In this document: piece after piece, positions 1 through 7,730 of the stretch
Numbering within the stretch: position 1 is the stretch's first letter
Layout of the letters: every line of letters begins with the position of its first letter
Virus record (IMG/VR): IMGVR_UViG_3300045051_000909
Coordinates: 64,001 to 128,000 of that record
Strand: one strand, 5' to 3'
Source of the DNA: a virus
Length of the DNA stretch: 64,000 nucleotides
The notes under the pieces: generated by a model
The model's database searches: none
What the model was told of the DNA's origin: nothing
The model's input: only the letters and a program-made list of their open reading frames with translations
Made by a program: the position numbers and the translations under genes

Positions 1-16
1 AACCCCAGGAGGTAAC

Positions 17-184
17 GTGAGGAAGAAGACCAGCACCATTCGCACAGGTACGAAGGTGCAGTTCAAGATTGGACGAGGAACGCTGACCGGTCGTGTGGAG
101 ATGATCAAGGACGGAGTTGCGATCATCGTGAGCTCGGGTCGTCCGGTTCTCAGCCGCAAGCTCGCACTTATCAAGCGGGCCTAA
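17..184 (+). CDS. small basic protein, 55 aa
   Basis: A GTG start at 17 sits behind a strong Shine-Dalgarno AGGAGGT at 7-13. The 55-residue product is very basic (RKKTSTIRTGTK at the start, LIKRA at the end), with alternating hydrophobic stretches that suggest a small beta barrel. I do not recognise a family; a small nucleic-acid-binding protein is a guess. Its stop is followed directly by the ATG of an 18-codon ORF. Confidence 0.7.
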   Translation: MRKKTSTIRTGTKVQFKIGRGTLTGRVEMIKDGVAIIVSSGRPVLSRKLALIKRA

Positions 185-202
185 ATGCCTGCGGTATCCA
201 TT

Positions 203-230
203 GCTCCGCCGGGGGCGACTTCGGCGGAGC
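203..230 (+). other. hairpin between small genes
   Basis: A perfect 9-bp inverted repeat (GCTCCGCCG at 203-211, CGGCGGAGC at 222-230) encloses a 10-nt loop. No U tract follows, so it is not an ordinary terminator. It lies inside an 18-codon ORF (185-241) whose stop overlaps the next start in TAATG, so it could affect translation of the following genes. Confidence 0.55.
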
Positions 231-240
231 CGGGGACCTA

Positions 241-369
241 ATGTTCAAAGACCTCTGGAAGTCACTTCCACTGCCCTTGAAGCTGTACTGGCTGTTCTGT
301 GGTGTAGCCAGTGTGACGTTCGTTGTTCTAGGGTGCATCGCCCTCTTGAAATTGATCGCGAGGCTCTAA
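241..369 (+). CDS. small single-pass membrane protein, 42 aa
   Basis: This ORF encodes a short charged N terminus (MFKDLWKSLPLP) followed by one hydrophobic segment of about 25 residues and a basic end (KLIARL). It would be a small inner-membrane peptide. Its TAA overlaps the ATG of the next gene (TAATG), which suggests translational coupling. The function is unknown. Confidence 0.6.
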   Translation: MFKDLWKSLPLPLKLYWLFCGVASVTFVVLGCIALLKLIARL

Positions 370-653
370 TGCGCATTTCGCACGACTCCCCGATAGCTCG
401 AGCGGTGCTAATCCTAGACGCACAGGATCAGCTCGTTGGCATGGTGCATAGCCTCGACACGGAGGCAAACACCATTACTAGGCTGGTCGTGCGTGATGGC
501 CGCGCTGTCGCAGCCGAGAATGGACAGTGGCTCACGACTACTGAGTCACTCGACGGATACCGTGTGTTCATCGACTTGGCGTACCTGGAACCGCAGATCA
601 AGGATCTCCTTCCCCTTTCCGACGAGGTGACTTCAAATGTACGTGATCATTGA
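369..653 (+). CDS. hypothetical protein, 94 aa
   Basis: I chose the ATG at 369 because it overlaps the preceding stop; the frame is open further upstream but that part overlaps the small membrane gene. The protein begins MRISHDSPIARAVL and looks like a compact alternating beta/alpha domain. No family is recognised. Its 3' end overlaps the next gene by 17 nt. Confidence 0.65.
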   Translation: MRISHDSPIARAVLILDAQDQLVGMVHSLDTEANTITRLVVRDGRAVAAENGQWLTTTESLDGYRVFIDLAYLEPQIKDLLPLSDEVTSNVRDH

Positions 654-1140
654 TATCGACGGGACGTTGGCGGATAACAGCCACCGGGAAGGGCACATCA
701 ACAAGAACCCCAAGGATTGGGAGACCTTCCTCAAGCCTGAGCTCGTGGCCCAGGATAGCGTCCTGCCTGGAGCTCAGCGCGGCATCGAGAATCTGCGTAA
801 CCAGAAGCACGAGCTCATCTTCCTGACTGGCCGAAACGAGGGGTTGCGCCTCGTCACTGCGGATTGGCTGCAACAACACTTCGGGCTCGTCGTTAACGAG
901 GAGTGGCTGCTGATGCGCCCCATCGGCAATATGCTCAAGCCGACAGAGTACAAGCGCGAGCAGATCCAGCGTCTAGTGACCACTATCGACCGTAGCCACG
1001 GTTTAGTGTTTGTGGACGACGATCCGTTTATGTGGCCGATCTATCGGGAGTACGGCCTTTGCTTGAAAGCCCCTGACTGCTGGCAGGTACTGTTTCCTGA
1101 GGCACAAAATCTTCCAGAAGAAACACATTGGCGGAAGTAG
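637..1140 (+). CDS. HAD-superfamily phosphatase (PNKP 3'-phosphatase-like)
   Basis: The 167-residue protein opens with the HAD motif I DIDGTLAD (nucleophile Asp6, general acid Asp8), has motif II in FLTGR near residue 65 and acidic motif IV in FVDDDP near residue 125. The spacing and the NPKDWETF segment resemble the phosphatase domain of phage polynucleotide kinases such as T4 PseT. No kinase P-loop is present, so it is a stand-alone phosphatase. It could remove 3'-phosphates or cyclic phosphates from nucleic-acid ends, or act on nucleotides. The link to the RNA-repair genes downstream is inference. Confidence 0.8.
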   Translation: MYVIIDIDGTLADNSHREGHINKNPKDWETFLKPELVAQDSVLPGAQRGIENLRNQKHELIFLTGRNEGLRLVTADWLQQHFGLVVNEEWLLMRPIGNMLKPTEYKREQIQRLVTTIDRSHGLVFVDDDPFMWPIYREYGLCLKAPDCWQVLFPEAQNLPEETHWRK

Positions 1141-1143
1141 CCC

Positions 1144-1623
1144 ATGCCCTGCTGCGTAGCTTGCGGTAAGATTAAATCACGGTGTCAGTTTTATGTGCAA
1201 CGGCGTCAACTAGCCGACGGCTCACTAAAGGGTTACCGGACAAAACGATGCAAGCGCTGTCATAACAAGTACACACTGACACACTGTGACACTGTACGTC
1301 GAAAACGGATGCAGCGTGAGTGGGCACAGCGTGGGCGCCGTGAGCGGTGGCTGCGGCGCAAACAATCACGACACGCCTGGTTGGAGGTGTTGAAAGCAAA
1401 GCCTTGCGCTGATTGCAGGCGCGTGTTTCCACCTGTATGTATGGACTTTGATCACCGAAATCCGCGCACTAAGTACATGTCGATAGCTGCGATGATTAAT
1501 CAAGTACGTTCAAAGACCCGCATTCTCGCCGAGATCAGAAAGTGTGATCTCGTGTGTGCTAACTGTCATCGATTACGGCATGCACGACGTAACGGATGGA
1601 TGAGCCACCGCACTGATGGGTGA
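1144..1623 (+). CDS. HNH endonuclease with N-terminal zinc finger
   Basis: The protein (159 aa) has an N-terminal CxxC...CxxC knuckle (CCVACGK to CKRCH) and a C-terminal HNH core: CADCRR, then MDFDHRNP, then CANCHRLRH. This is the usual layout of free-standing phage HNH homing-type nucleases. Its stop overlaps the start of the next ORF. It is probably a selfish insertion and may differ between related phages. Confidence 0.85.
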   Translation: MPCCVACGKIKSRCQFYVQRRQLADGSLKGYRTKRCKRCHNKYTLTHCDTVRRKRMQREWAQRGRRERWLRRKQSRHAWLEVLKAKPCADCRRVFPPVCMDFDHRNPRTKYMSIAAMINQVRSKTRILAEIRKCDLVCANCHRLRHARRNGWMSHRTDG

Positions 1624-1628
1624 GACGT

Positions 1629-1973
1629 ATGCGCATCATCATCGCAGGCTCTCGCCAGTTCACAGACATTAAGTTGATCGACGAAGCCGTGCAGAAGAGC
1701 GGGTTCGAGGTCACGGAAGTTGTCTCGGGTGGAGCGCGCGGCGTCGACTCCCTTGGTGAGCAGTGGGCTCGTTCCAAGGGCCTGCCCACCAAGCGGTTCA
1801 TCCCTGACTGGCGTCAGGGGAACTTGGCTGCGCTGCATCGCAATGGCGAGATGGCCGCGTACGCCGAAGCCTTGGTCGCCGTTTGGGATGGCCGTAGTCG
1901 GGGTACGCAGAATATGATTTATCAGGCCGAAGCGCGTAAGCTACCTGTCTTCGTCCTATACCGAGAACCCTAG
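1629..1973 (+). CDS. SLOG/DUF2493-like nucleotide-binding protein
   Basis: The product starts MRIIIAGSR and contains VVSGGARGVDSLGEQWA, the Rossmann-type signature of the YspA/DUF2493 branch of the SLOG superfamily. These proteins are thought to bind nucleotide-derived ligands; the phage role is unknown. ATG at 1629 is preferred, but a GTG at 1620 overlapping the upstream stop is possible and would add three residues. Confidence 0.75.
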   Translation: MRIIIAGSRQFTDIKLIDEAVQKSGFEVTEVVSGGARGVDSLGEQWARSKGLPTKRFIPDWRQGNLAALHRNGEMAAYAEALVAVWDGRSRGTQNMIYQAEARKLPVFVLYREP

Positions 1974-1983
1974 TGGAGGCGCC

Positions 1984-2061
1984 ATGTGGGAATTCCTGAA
2001 GCTGATTGTCGCTGTACTGCGTGAGGAGTACAAGAAGTGGACGCAGCGTCAGGGGCCCTGA
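1984..2061 (+). CDS. small protein, 25 aa
   Basis: A short ORF begins with ATG at 1984, with GGAGG just upstream at the end of the preceding gene. The peptide has a hydrophobic amphipathic start (MWEFLKLIVAVL) and a charged end (REEYKKW). It is too short for firm prediction, but its spacing and ribosome site fit a gene. A further 13-codon ORF with a good Shine-Dalgarno lies at 2120-2161. Confidence 0.4.
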   Translation: MWEFLKLIVAVLREEYKKWTQRQGP

Positions 2062-2227
2062 GGGGGTAATTTCGTTTTCCGCTTTGGCGTGTGCTAGGCT
2101 TCTGCGCGAAGGAGGAGGAATGATCACGCATCCTAGCGCAACGTCTACAGATCCGCCATGAATCCAGTCCTCATTTTCAGTTCACGATTGGTCGCCACCG
2201 TGCGGGACCTTCGCCTTAAGAGGACGG

Positions 2228-2422
2228 ATGACGAGGCTCGAGGCAGAAAAGAAGGCACAGGCGCTCCTAGGCGAGATGGGTGACTGTCTTAGTCTTGGAG
2301 CCGGGATCTTTCAGATCGGCTTCTGGGAGAAAGGCCCGCAAGGATTCATGATTTTCCGTGTGTGCGGTCGCGGCCCAAGTTGGGAGGCTGCGCTTCGCAA
2401 CACCGAGACACCGTCTACCTGA
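2228..2422 (+). CDS. hypothetical protein, 64 aa
   Basis: ATG at 2228 follows a purine-rich AAGAGGA. The protein begins MTRLEAEKKAQALLGEMGD, with a predicted helix and then a beta-rich half ending PSWEAALRN. No family is recognised. It is the last small gene before the hairpin and promoter region that precede the large genes. Confidence 0.5.
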   Translation: MTRLEAEKKAQALLGEMGDCLSLGAGIFQIGFWEKGPQGFMIFRVCGRGPSWEAALRNTETPST

Positions 2423-2433
2423 TAGCCTATACT
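2405..2433 (+). promoter_or_regulatory. candidate sigma-70-like promoter
   Basis: GAGACA (2405-2410) and TATACT (2428-2433) are separated by 17 nt. Transcription would start near 2440, just before a 25-bp inverted repeat, and read into the large gene at 2557. The -35 element matches the consensus only in part. Confidence 0.45.
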
Positions 2434-2443
2434 TCAGGAGTCC

Positions 2444-2540
2444 TACCCGATGTAGGGGTGCGACGACTGAACGTCCGACGGGGTCCCTTCCCCTCCCCGC
2501 CCTCCTGGGCAATTAAGTCGTCGCACCCCTAGATCGGGTA
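2444..2540 (+). repeat. long imperfect inverted repeat (25-bp stem) in a 5' leader
   Basis: The arms 2444-2468 and 2516-2540 are complementary over 25 bp with one mismatch, with a pyrimidine-rich loop of 47 nt. No U tract follows. It lies between the promoter at 2405 and the start at 2557, so it would fold at the 5' end of that mRNA. A role in mRNA stability or processing is the simplest reading. Confidence 0.7.
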
Positions 2541-2556
2541 ACCACTAGGAGAAGCG

Positions 2557-3912
2557 ATGCGCGACCAATTTCTACGCGGTGCAGCGACAGCGAGCACCAA
2601 GTTCGCTGTTGACGTCCGTGACGTAGCGATGATGGAGCAGATTCTCCACGCGCTCGTTCCCGCAGGCCAGAAGATGCCGGTTCCGCTAGGCTCCATTACA
2701 GGCCTACATAGCGGTATGACAGATACGGGGGACAGTCCCATCGCGCGGGGCCTTCTTACCGGCGCAGGCATGCATTTTGGGGATCGTGCTGGCCAAGCCG
2801 TTGGTGGTACGGTGGGTGGCCTTGTGGGTACGGGTGCCGGCATGCTTGCCCGCGGTCTTGGCGCTGGCCCGCACGCTGGCGGGAATATTTACAACTTCAG
2901 TTCGCTGCTCGGTAAAGCCTTGGGCGGTTACGTCGGTGCACAGGAAGGTGCACACGCAGGTCAGGCGTTTGCGGATCGCAATAAGCCAAAGCCTGAGCCG
3001 AAGAAGCCCGAAGTCGAGAAGAAGTCCGCACTAGATGAGTTCTTCCTCAAGGAAGCAGCGGGCTTCGGTGCCAAGAGCATGGGCACGATGATGCGCCAGC
3101 AGGCGCTCAACGACGCCTTCCGCGCTGCACCTCGCCAGGGACCGCAGATGCCCGTAGCGCGCCAGGTCCCCATGGTCCAGATGGCACAGCAGAGCGGCGG
3201 TCGCAATATCGCGCTCCCTGGCGCCAACGCGCCGTCGCTCGAGCTCGACATGACGCCGAAGCAGTTCGCCTATGGCTACAAGGGCGGCAGCGAGAAGCAG
3301 GCGTTCACACTATTCGACTTGATCTCGCATGGTGTGATGGGTGCTGCGTGGGGTAACGCTACCTCAAACCCAGAGCACCAGCTACTAGGAACTACGCTGG
3401 GTGCCTTAGGCGGTATGGGGGGTATGGTAGGAGGGGCGCTCACCCCCACAATCCCAGGAAACGGAACACCTAGCATTATTGCCAATGCAATGCGGCCTGT
3501 CGCAGGCGCTGTTGCGGGCGGCGCTCTCGGCGGGGCAGCGACACGACTCCTTCCGCGCCACGAAGAAGAGAAGGGTGCCGCCGACGCTTCGGCTTCCTTC
3601 GGTCTCCAGAAAGAAGCAATTGCGCCGCTCCTCGGCCTTGCTGCTCGCGCCGTGCCGTGGATGGCTCGCACAGCGGTTCCATGGTTGGCCAAGAACCTCG
3701 GCAAGGGCGCTCTCGTCAATGGTGGCATCAGTGCTGGGACGTCTCTGGCCCAAGGACAAGGGGTTGGTCAATCGCTCGCCAGTGGTGTTGTCGGAGCAGG
3801 CGCCGGTATGATCAAAAATCCCGTGCTGAGCGCTGGCGCCAACATGGCAGGCGGCATGGCCGTCGATAAGCTCATGGGTCCTAAAGCATCGATGGGCAAT
3901 GGTCTCAACTGA
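2557..3912 (+). CDS. Gly/Ala-rich protein with glycine-zipper segments
   Basis: The protein (451 aa) starts after TAGGAGAAGCG. It has two long glycine-zipper-like hydrophobic regions (about residues 65-135 and 255-330) and a Lys/Pro/Glu linker near 142-156. Segments DEFFLKEAAG (160-169) and LQKEAIAP resemble segments in the next two proteins. Glycine-zipper stretches occur in membrane-penetrating and internal virion proteins, so a virion or ejection protein is plausible, but no family is recognised. The next ATG is 8 nt downstream, so the two are probably co-transcribed. Confidence 0.6.
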   Translation: MRDQFLRGAATASTKFAVDVRDVAMMEQILHALVPAGQKMPVPLGSITGLHSGMTDTGDSPIARGLLTGAGMHFGDRAGQAVGGTVGGLVGTGAGMLARGLGAGPHAGGNIYNFSSLLGKALGGYVGAQEGAHAGQAFADRNKPKPEPKKPEVEKKSALDEFFLKEAAGFGAKSMGTMMRQQALNDAFRAAPRQGPQMPVARQVPMVQMAQQSGGRNIALPGANAPSLELDMTPKQFAYGYKGGSEKQAFTLFDLISHGVMGAAWGNATSNPEHQLLGTTLGALGGMGGMVGGALTPTIPGNGTPSIIANAMRPVAGAVAGGALGGAATRLLPRHEEEKGAADASASFGLQKEAIAPLLGLAARAVPWMARTAVPWLAKNLGKGALVNGGISAGTSLAQGQGVGQSLASGVVGAGAGMIKNPVLSAGANMAGGMAVDKLMGPKASMGNGLN

Positions 3913-3920
3913 GATGCCTG

Positions 3921-6900
3921 ATGATCGAATTCGAGAAGGTTGCGCTTCACGCGCTTGACCGTCTTCGGGAGCGGACGCAGCTCGACCCGGATCTGATTCC
4001 TCTGCTCGAGGCCGAGGCTGACCGCGTTTCTAACGAGGTCCCGCCCGGCAAGTACTGGCTGCCGTTGCGCGACGAGCATGGACGGGTCATCGCTATCGCC
4101 GCGTTCAAGACGGTGCAGACCTACTACGGTCACAAGCTCGTCTTGGCCACGGTCCTCGCGCCAACGATGGTGCCACAAGGTACCTCGCTTGAGCACCTGA
4201 TGCACCCGCCACAGTTGGCCAAGGCTGCGGCATATGCTCCGGGCATCAAGGAGAAGGGCGACAAAGGCGACCATACCGACCTTCCCGTTGGTTTGGCTGA
4301 CTTTGTAATCCATAAGCATGACGCCGAGCGCGCGGGGCTGCACTACGACATCCGTATCGGAACACCGAAAAGCGGCCTCATCTCCTGGGCCACTCGTGAA
4401 AACCTCCCAGCACCCGGGGCGCGCATCACGGTCTTCCGTCAACCCGTGCATGAGTATTCATACAAGGACTTTGAAGGGAAGATCGAGTCTGGTTACGGCA
4501 AGGGCGACGTTAAGATCCACGACTCCGGGAAGGCCATCGTTACACAGGTTAAGCCCGAGCTGCTTCAGTTCACGCTGGGTCACAAGAAGTACCCACAGCG
4601 GTTCACCCTGATCCCCTGGAAAGAGGATCAGTGGTTGATGATGAACAGCACGCCTGTCTCACCGATCCCCTATAAGAAGCAGCACTACAAGACGCTTCCG
4701 CCCTCGAAGGCCGAAGACTTCCTGAAGAAGATTCCGACGGGAAGCTCTGTACAAGCGAAGATCGACGGGGCAGCGGGGCTAGTCACCTTCAAGAATGGCA
4801 AACTGGAAGTTGCGTCCTACCGCACGGCGGGGCCGACAGGGTACCCGATCATCCACACTGAGCGCGTCTTCGGTGGTCGCCCGGAAGTATCTCTCCCGGC
4901 ACACCTGAAGGGGACGATCCTTCGCGGCGAAATTTACGGCGTAAGGGACGGCAAGGTCATTCCGCCGCAGGAGCTCGGGGGCATCCTCAACGCAACCACC
5001 AACAACTCGCTAGAGATGCAGAAGGAGCGCGGCATCTCGTTGAAGATGATGGTGTTCGACATCCAGCAGTACGGCAAGAAGCCGACTGCGGGTATGCCAT
5101 ACAATGAGCGTCAGAAGCACGTCGATGAAGTTCTCAAGCATCTCCCGAAGGATCGGTTCCACGTCCCGGAAGAGGCCACGACACCGAAGGGCGCGCTGGA
5201 CCTTTTTCACAAGGTTCGTTCTGGCGGCCATGCGCTTACTCACGAAGGTGTTGTGGTGCACCTGCCTGAAGGTAAGCCCGTAAAGATCAAGTTCGTAGAC
5301 GACCACGACGTCTACATTACTGGCTTCTTCCAAGGAGAGGGCAAGTACGCCAAGGGTCACGTAGGCGGCTTTACCTACGCCTTCTCTAAGGACGGGAAGA
5401 CTGTTGGCCGTGTGGGTACCGGCTTGAGCGATGAATTGAGGAAAGATATGCACGAGAATCCCGACGATTTCATCGGGCGCGTAGCACGCGTGCGTTCACA
5501 GGAAGTGCTTCCCTCCGGGGCACTGCGTGCACCTTCGCTCATTGCTCTGCACGAGGACTACCCCGCCGCCAAGACGGCGGGGGAGATGTTGGAGCAGTTC
5601 CTCATTAAGATCGCGGATGACGCCGTAGCGCCGCAGATCCCCTCACACGAGTACTCGCCTGCGGAACTGCGCCTACTTCAACAGCGCTTTGGCCGTCTTC
5701 AAGGTTACCTGCGGGAGCACGGGGCCTTCGCCGGAACAGGGCACCAGCGCATCGTTATCCCCAAGAACGTATTGACTGAGGCCGACATCAATCAGTTGGG
5801 GTTCAAGCCTGTCAAGATCGCCATCCCTGAATCGGGACAGGATCGTTTTGAGTCTTTCCGGCACCCGGACAACCTCTTCCACATCCACTCGCATCCCGAG
5901 GGGTGGACGATGCACGAGGACCGTCACCCCGCCTCGACGATGCTCATCACCAAGCTTCAGCACCCCTGGGACAAAGCCAAGGCTTTTTTTCAGGGTCTCC
6001 CGCATGTCGTTACTGAGGGTATGCCAGGGCTCTTCTACTACACCAAGGGCAAGGTGCGTGACGCGCGCTCGACAGCGCAGGCAGTGCTCGAGGAAATGGA
6101 TCCTGGTGTCATTAAGCGCTTTCAAAGCTGGAAGCCCTCACCAAGCTATGCGCCGCCACCTGAGGTCACCGAGGAGTTGAAGGCGGCTGCCGAGAAGCTG
6201 TTCGGCGGAAAGGCCGATGGTCGGTCTGACACCGAATTCAATCCTGCGGCAATTGCGGCGGGCGTGCAGGTAGAACGCGAGCATACGTCGAACAAGGCGG
6301 TCCAGAAGGAGATTGCGAAGGACCACCTGTCCGAGGACCCCTCGTACTATCAGAAGCTAGAGAAGATGGAGAAGAAGGGGTTTGAGCAGTTTCTATTGAA
6401 GTCCGCGAAAGAAGCTCCAGCCCCGAAGACCGAGAAGCCGAAGTCGACCGAGAAGCCCAAGGCCGAGCCGCCAAAGAAGGCAAAGCCTGCGCCGAAGCAT
6501 GAGCTCAACATCCCCAAGGATCAACCCAATTACCAGCACACGCAGCTCTTCACAAAGCTGCTCGAAAAATCTCCGGTTCCGGTGAAGCTGGAACCGAAGG
6601 CGTACACGCACCCGGAGGACAACGGGTTTTATGACTTCGTCAACAAGCGGATCAGACTCCTGTCACCAAATCACGATTCCTTGGCACACGAAATAGGCCA
6701 CGCGCAGTACGATGAGACCCCGCTCGGATGGGCGCTGCAAAGTCGTGCCCTGTATCCGCAGATTTGGAGTACTCCGTTCGCGTCAATAGCAGGTGGCGTA
6801 ACATCGGGCCTTCTTCGTGGCTCTGGATCCTTGAAAGGACAGGGTACAGCGTCCCTGCTCAATGAGGCCGCCGGGCTACTAGCACCACTTCTACTTAGCG

Positions 6901-7730
6901 CCCCTGCTTTGTGGTCGGAGTACAACGCTACAACGCGCGGGCGAAAGCTCCTTGAGGGCGTGGGCGCAACGCCTGAGGAACTGGATCACTACGACAAGGG
7001 CCTCTGGAAGTCATATAAGTCATACTTGACCCTCCCGACTATCTCCGCGCTAGGCGGCGCCGTTATGTACGGCCTGAGCGCCTTGAACGCTCCTAAATTT
7101 GGATCAGAGAAAACCGCCGACTGGAAGGACATCCTCCTCGGCGCGGGCAAGGGCGCTGTGTTACCGGGGCTTTTCGGCGCAGCGGCTGGCGCCCTGACGG
7201 ACAGTGAAGACCGGGCGCGTGGAGCCCTGAAGGGTGGCCTCACAGGGGCAGCTATTGGTGCCATCCCCGGCGGGATTCAAGGACACCTCGAAGGCAAAGC
7301 GACAGCCGCTAACCAAGCGCTCTGGGGGCATAAGGATGTCGCCGATCACTATACACAGCAGGCAGGTGACGCAGCTCGGGCTATCGAACGCTGGCAATAT
7401 TCGCCGCCGGATGTGAAACTGCCTCCTGGGGGGCGTACTGCGGTTCGTACGCCGCAGCTACACGACCTAGGTAAGCTATTCGACCGCTACGACTTTCATA
7501 CGCAGCAGGCAGAGCTTGCTAACACGTTGGCGGACCAAGCGCGTGCGCACTGGCAACACCTTGGTGGGCAGGCTGCTGGCATGAACAAGTGGCGGTGGGG
7601 CGCGGTGCCTGCGGGTATGCTCGCGGGCGGGCTCGCAGCCTACGCACCTGAGAAGCCGGAGTGGGAGAGTGGTGGCAAGGTCTCATCGCTTCGGAGGTTA
7701 CTTCATCAAGGAAGCGAAAGTTGTCACTGA
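3921..7730 (+). CDS. multidomain protein: LigD-type phosphoesterase, ATP-dependent ligase, JAMM-like, HExxH peptidase, Gly-rich tail
   Basis: Domains in the 1269 residues: (a) a LigD 3'-phosphoesterase-like domain, about 125-205, with HKHDAERAGLHYDIR and SWATRE; (b) a nucleotidyltransferase DNA/RNA ligase domain, about 275-460, with KIDG (motif I, Lys280), RGEIYG (III), HEGVVVH (IV) and KIKF (V); (c) an OB-like part to about 545; (d) a JAMM-like motif HIHSHP (654-659); (e) a putative zinc peptidase motif HEIGH (923-927); (f) a Gly/Ala-rich hydrophobic C-terminal third. Segments LEQFLIKIA (near 557) and FEQFLLKSA (near 821) separate the modules. Phosphoesterase plus ligase suggests DNA end repair. 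Fusion to peptidase and membrane-like parts is highly unusual and suggests a polyprotein or a virion-carried protein. Confidence 0.75.
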   Translation: MIEFEKVALHALDRLRERTQLDPDLIPLLEAEADRVSNEVPPGKYWLPLRDEHGRVIAIAAFKTVQTYYGHKLVLATVLAPTMVPQGTSLEHLMHPPQLAKAAAYAPGIKEKGDKGDHTDLPVGLADFVIHKHDAERAGLHYDIRIGTPKSGLISWATRENLPAPGARITVFRQPVHEYSYKDFEGKIESGYGKGDVKIHDSGKAIVTQVKPELLQFTLGHKKYPQRFTLIPWKEDQWLMMNSTPVSPIPYKKQHYKTLPPSKAEDFLKKIPTGSSVQAKIDGAAGLVTFKNGKLEVASYRTAGPTGYPIIHTERVFGGRPEVSLPAHLKGTILRGEIYGVRDGKVIPPQELGGILNATTNNSLEMQKERGISLKMMVFDIQQYGKKPTAGMPYNERQKHVDEVLKHLPKDRFHVPEEATTPKGALDLFHKVRSGGHALTHEGVVVHLPEGKPVKIKFVDDHDVYITGFFQGEGKYAKGHVGGFTYAFSKDGKTVGRVGTGLSDELRKDMHENPDDFIGRVARVRSQEVLPSGALRAPSLIALHEDYPAAKTAGEMLEQFLIKIADDAVAPQIPSHEYSPAELRLLQQRFGRLQGYLREHGAFAGTGHQRIVIPKNVLTEADINQLGFKPVKIAIPESGQDRFESFRHPDNLFHIHSHPEGWTMHEDRHPASTMLITKLQHPWDKAKAFFQGLPHVVTEGMPGLFYYTKGKVRDARSTAQAVLEEMDPGVIKRFQSWKPSPSYAPPPEVTEELKAAAEKLFGGKADGRSDTEFNPAAIAAGVQVEREHTSNKAVQKEIAKDHLSEDPSYYQKLEKMEKKGFEQFLLKSAKEAPAPKTEKPKSTEKPKAEPPKKAKPAPKHELNIPKDQPNYQHTQLFTKLLEKSPVPVKLEPKAYTHPEDNGFYDFVNKRIRLLSPNHDSLAHEIGHAQYDETPLGWALQSRALYPQIWSTPFASIAGGVTSGLLRGSGSLKGQGTASLLNEAAGLLAPLLLSAPALWSEYNATTRGRKLLEGVGATPEELDHYDKGLWKSYKSYLTLPTISALGGAVMYGLSALNAPKFGSEKTADWKDILLGAGKGAVLPGLFGAAAGALTDSEDRARGALKGGLTGAAIGAIPGGIQGHLEGKATAANQALWGHKDVADHYTQQAGDAARAIERWQYSPPDVKLPPGGRTAVRTPQLHDLGKLFDRYDFHTQQAELANTLADQARAHWQHLGGQAAGMNKWRWGAVPAGMLAGGLAAYAPEKPEWESGGKVSSLRRLLHQGSESCH

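Noticed and set aside
2120-2161. A 13-codon ORF behind a strong Shine-Dalgarno
   Set aside because: The ribosome site is good (AAGGAGGAGGA), but the peptide is too short and has no support beyond this; it may be a leader peptide.
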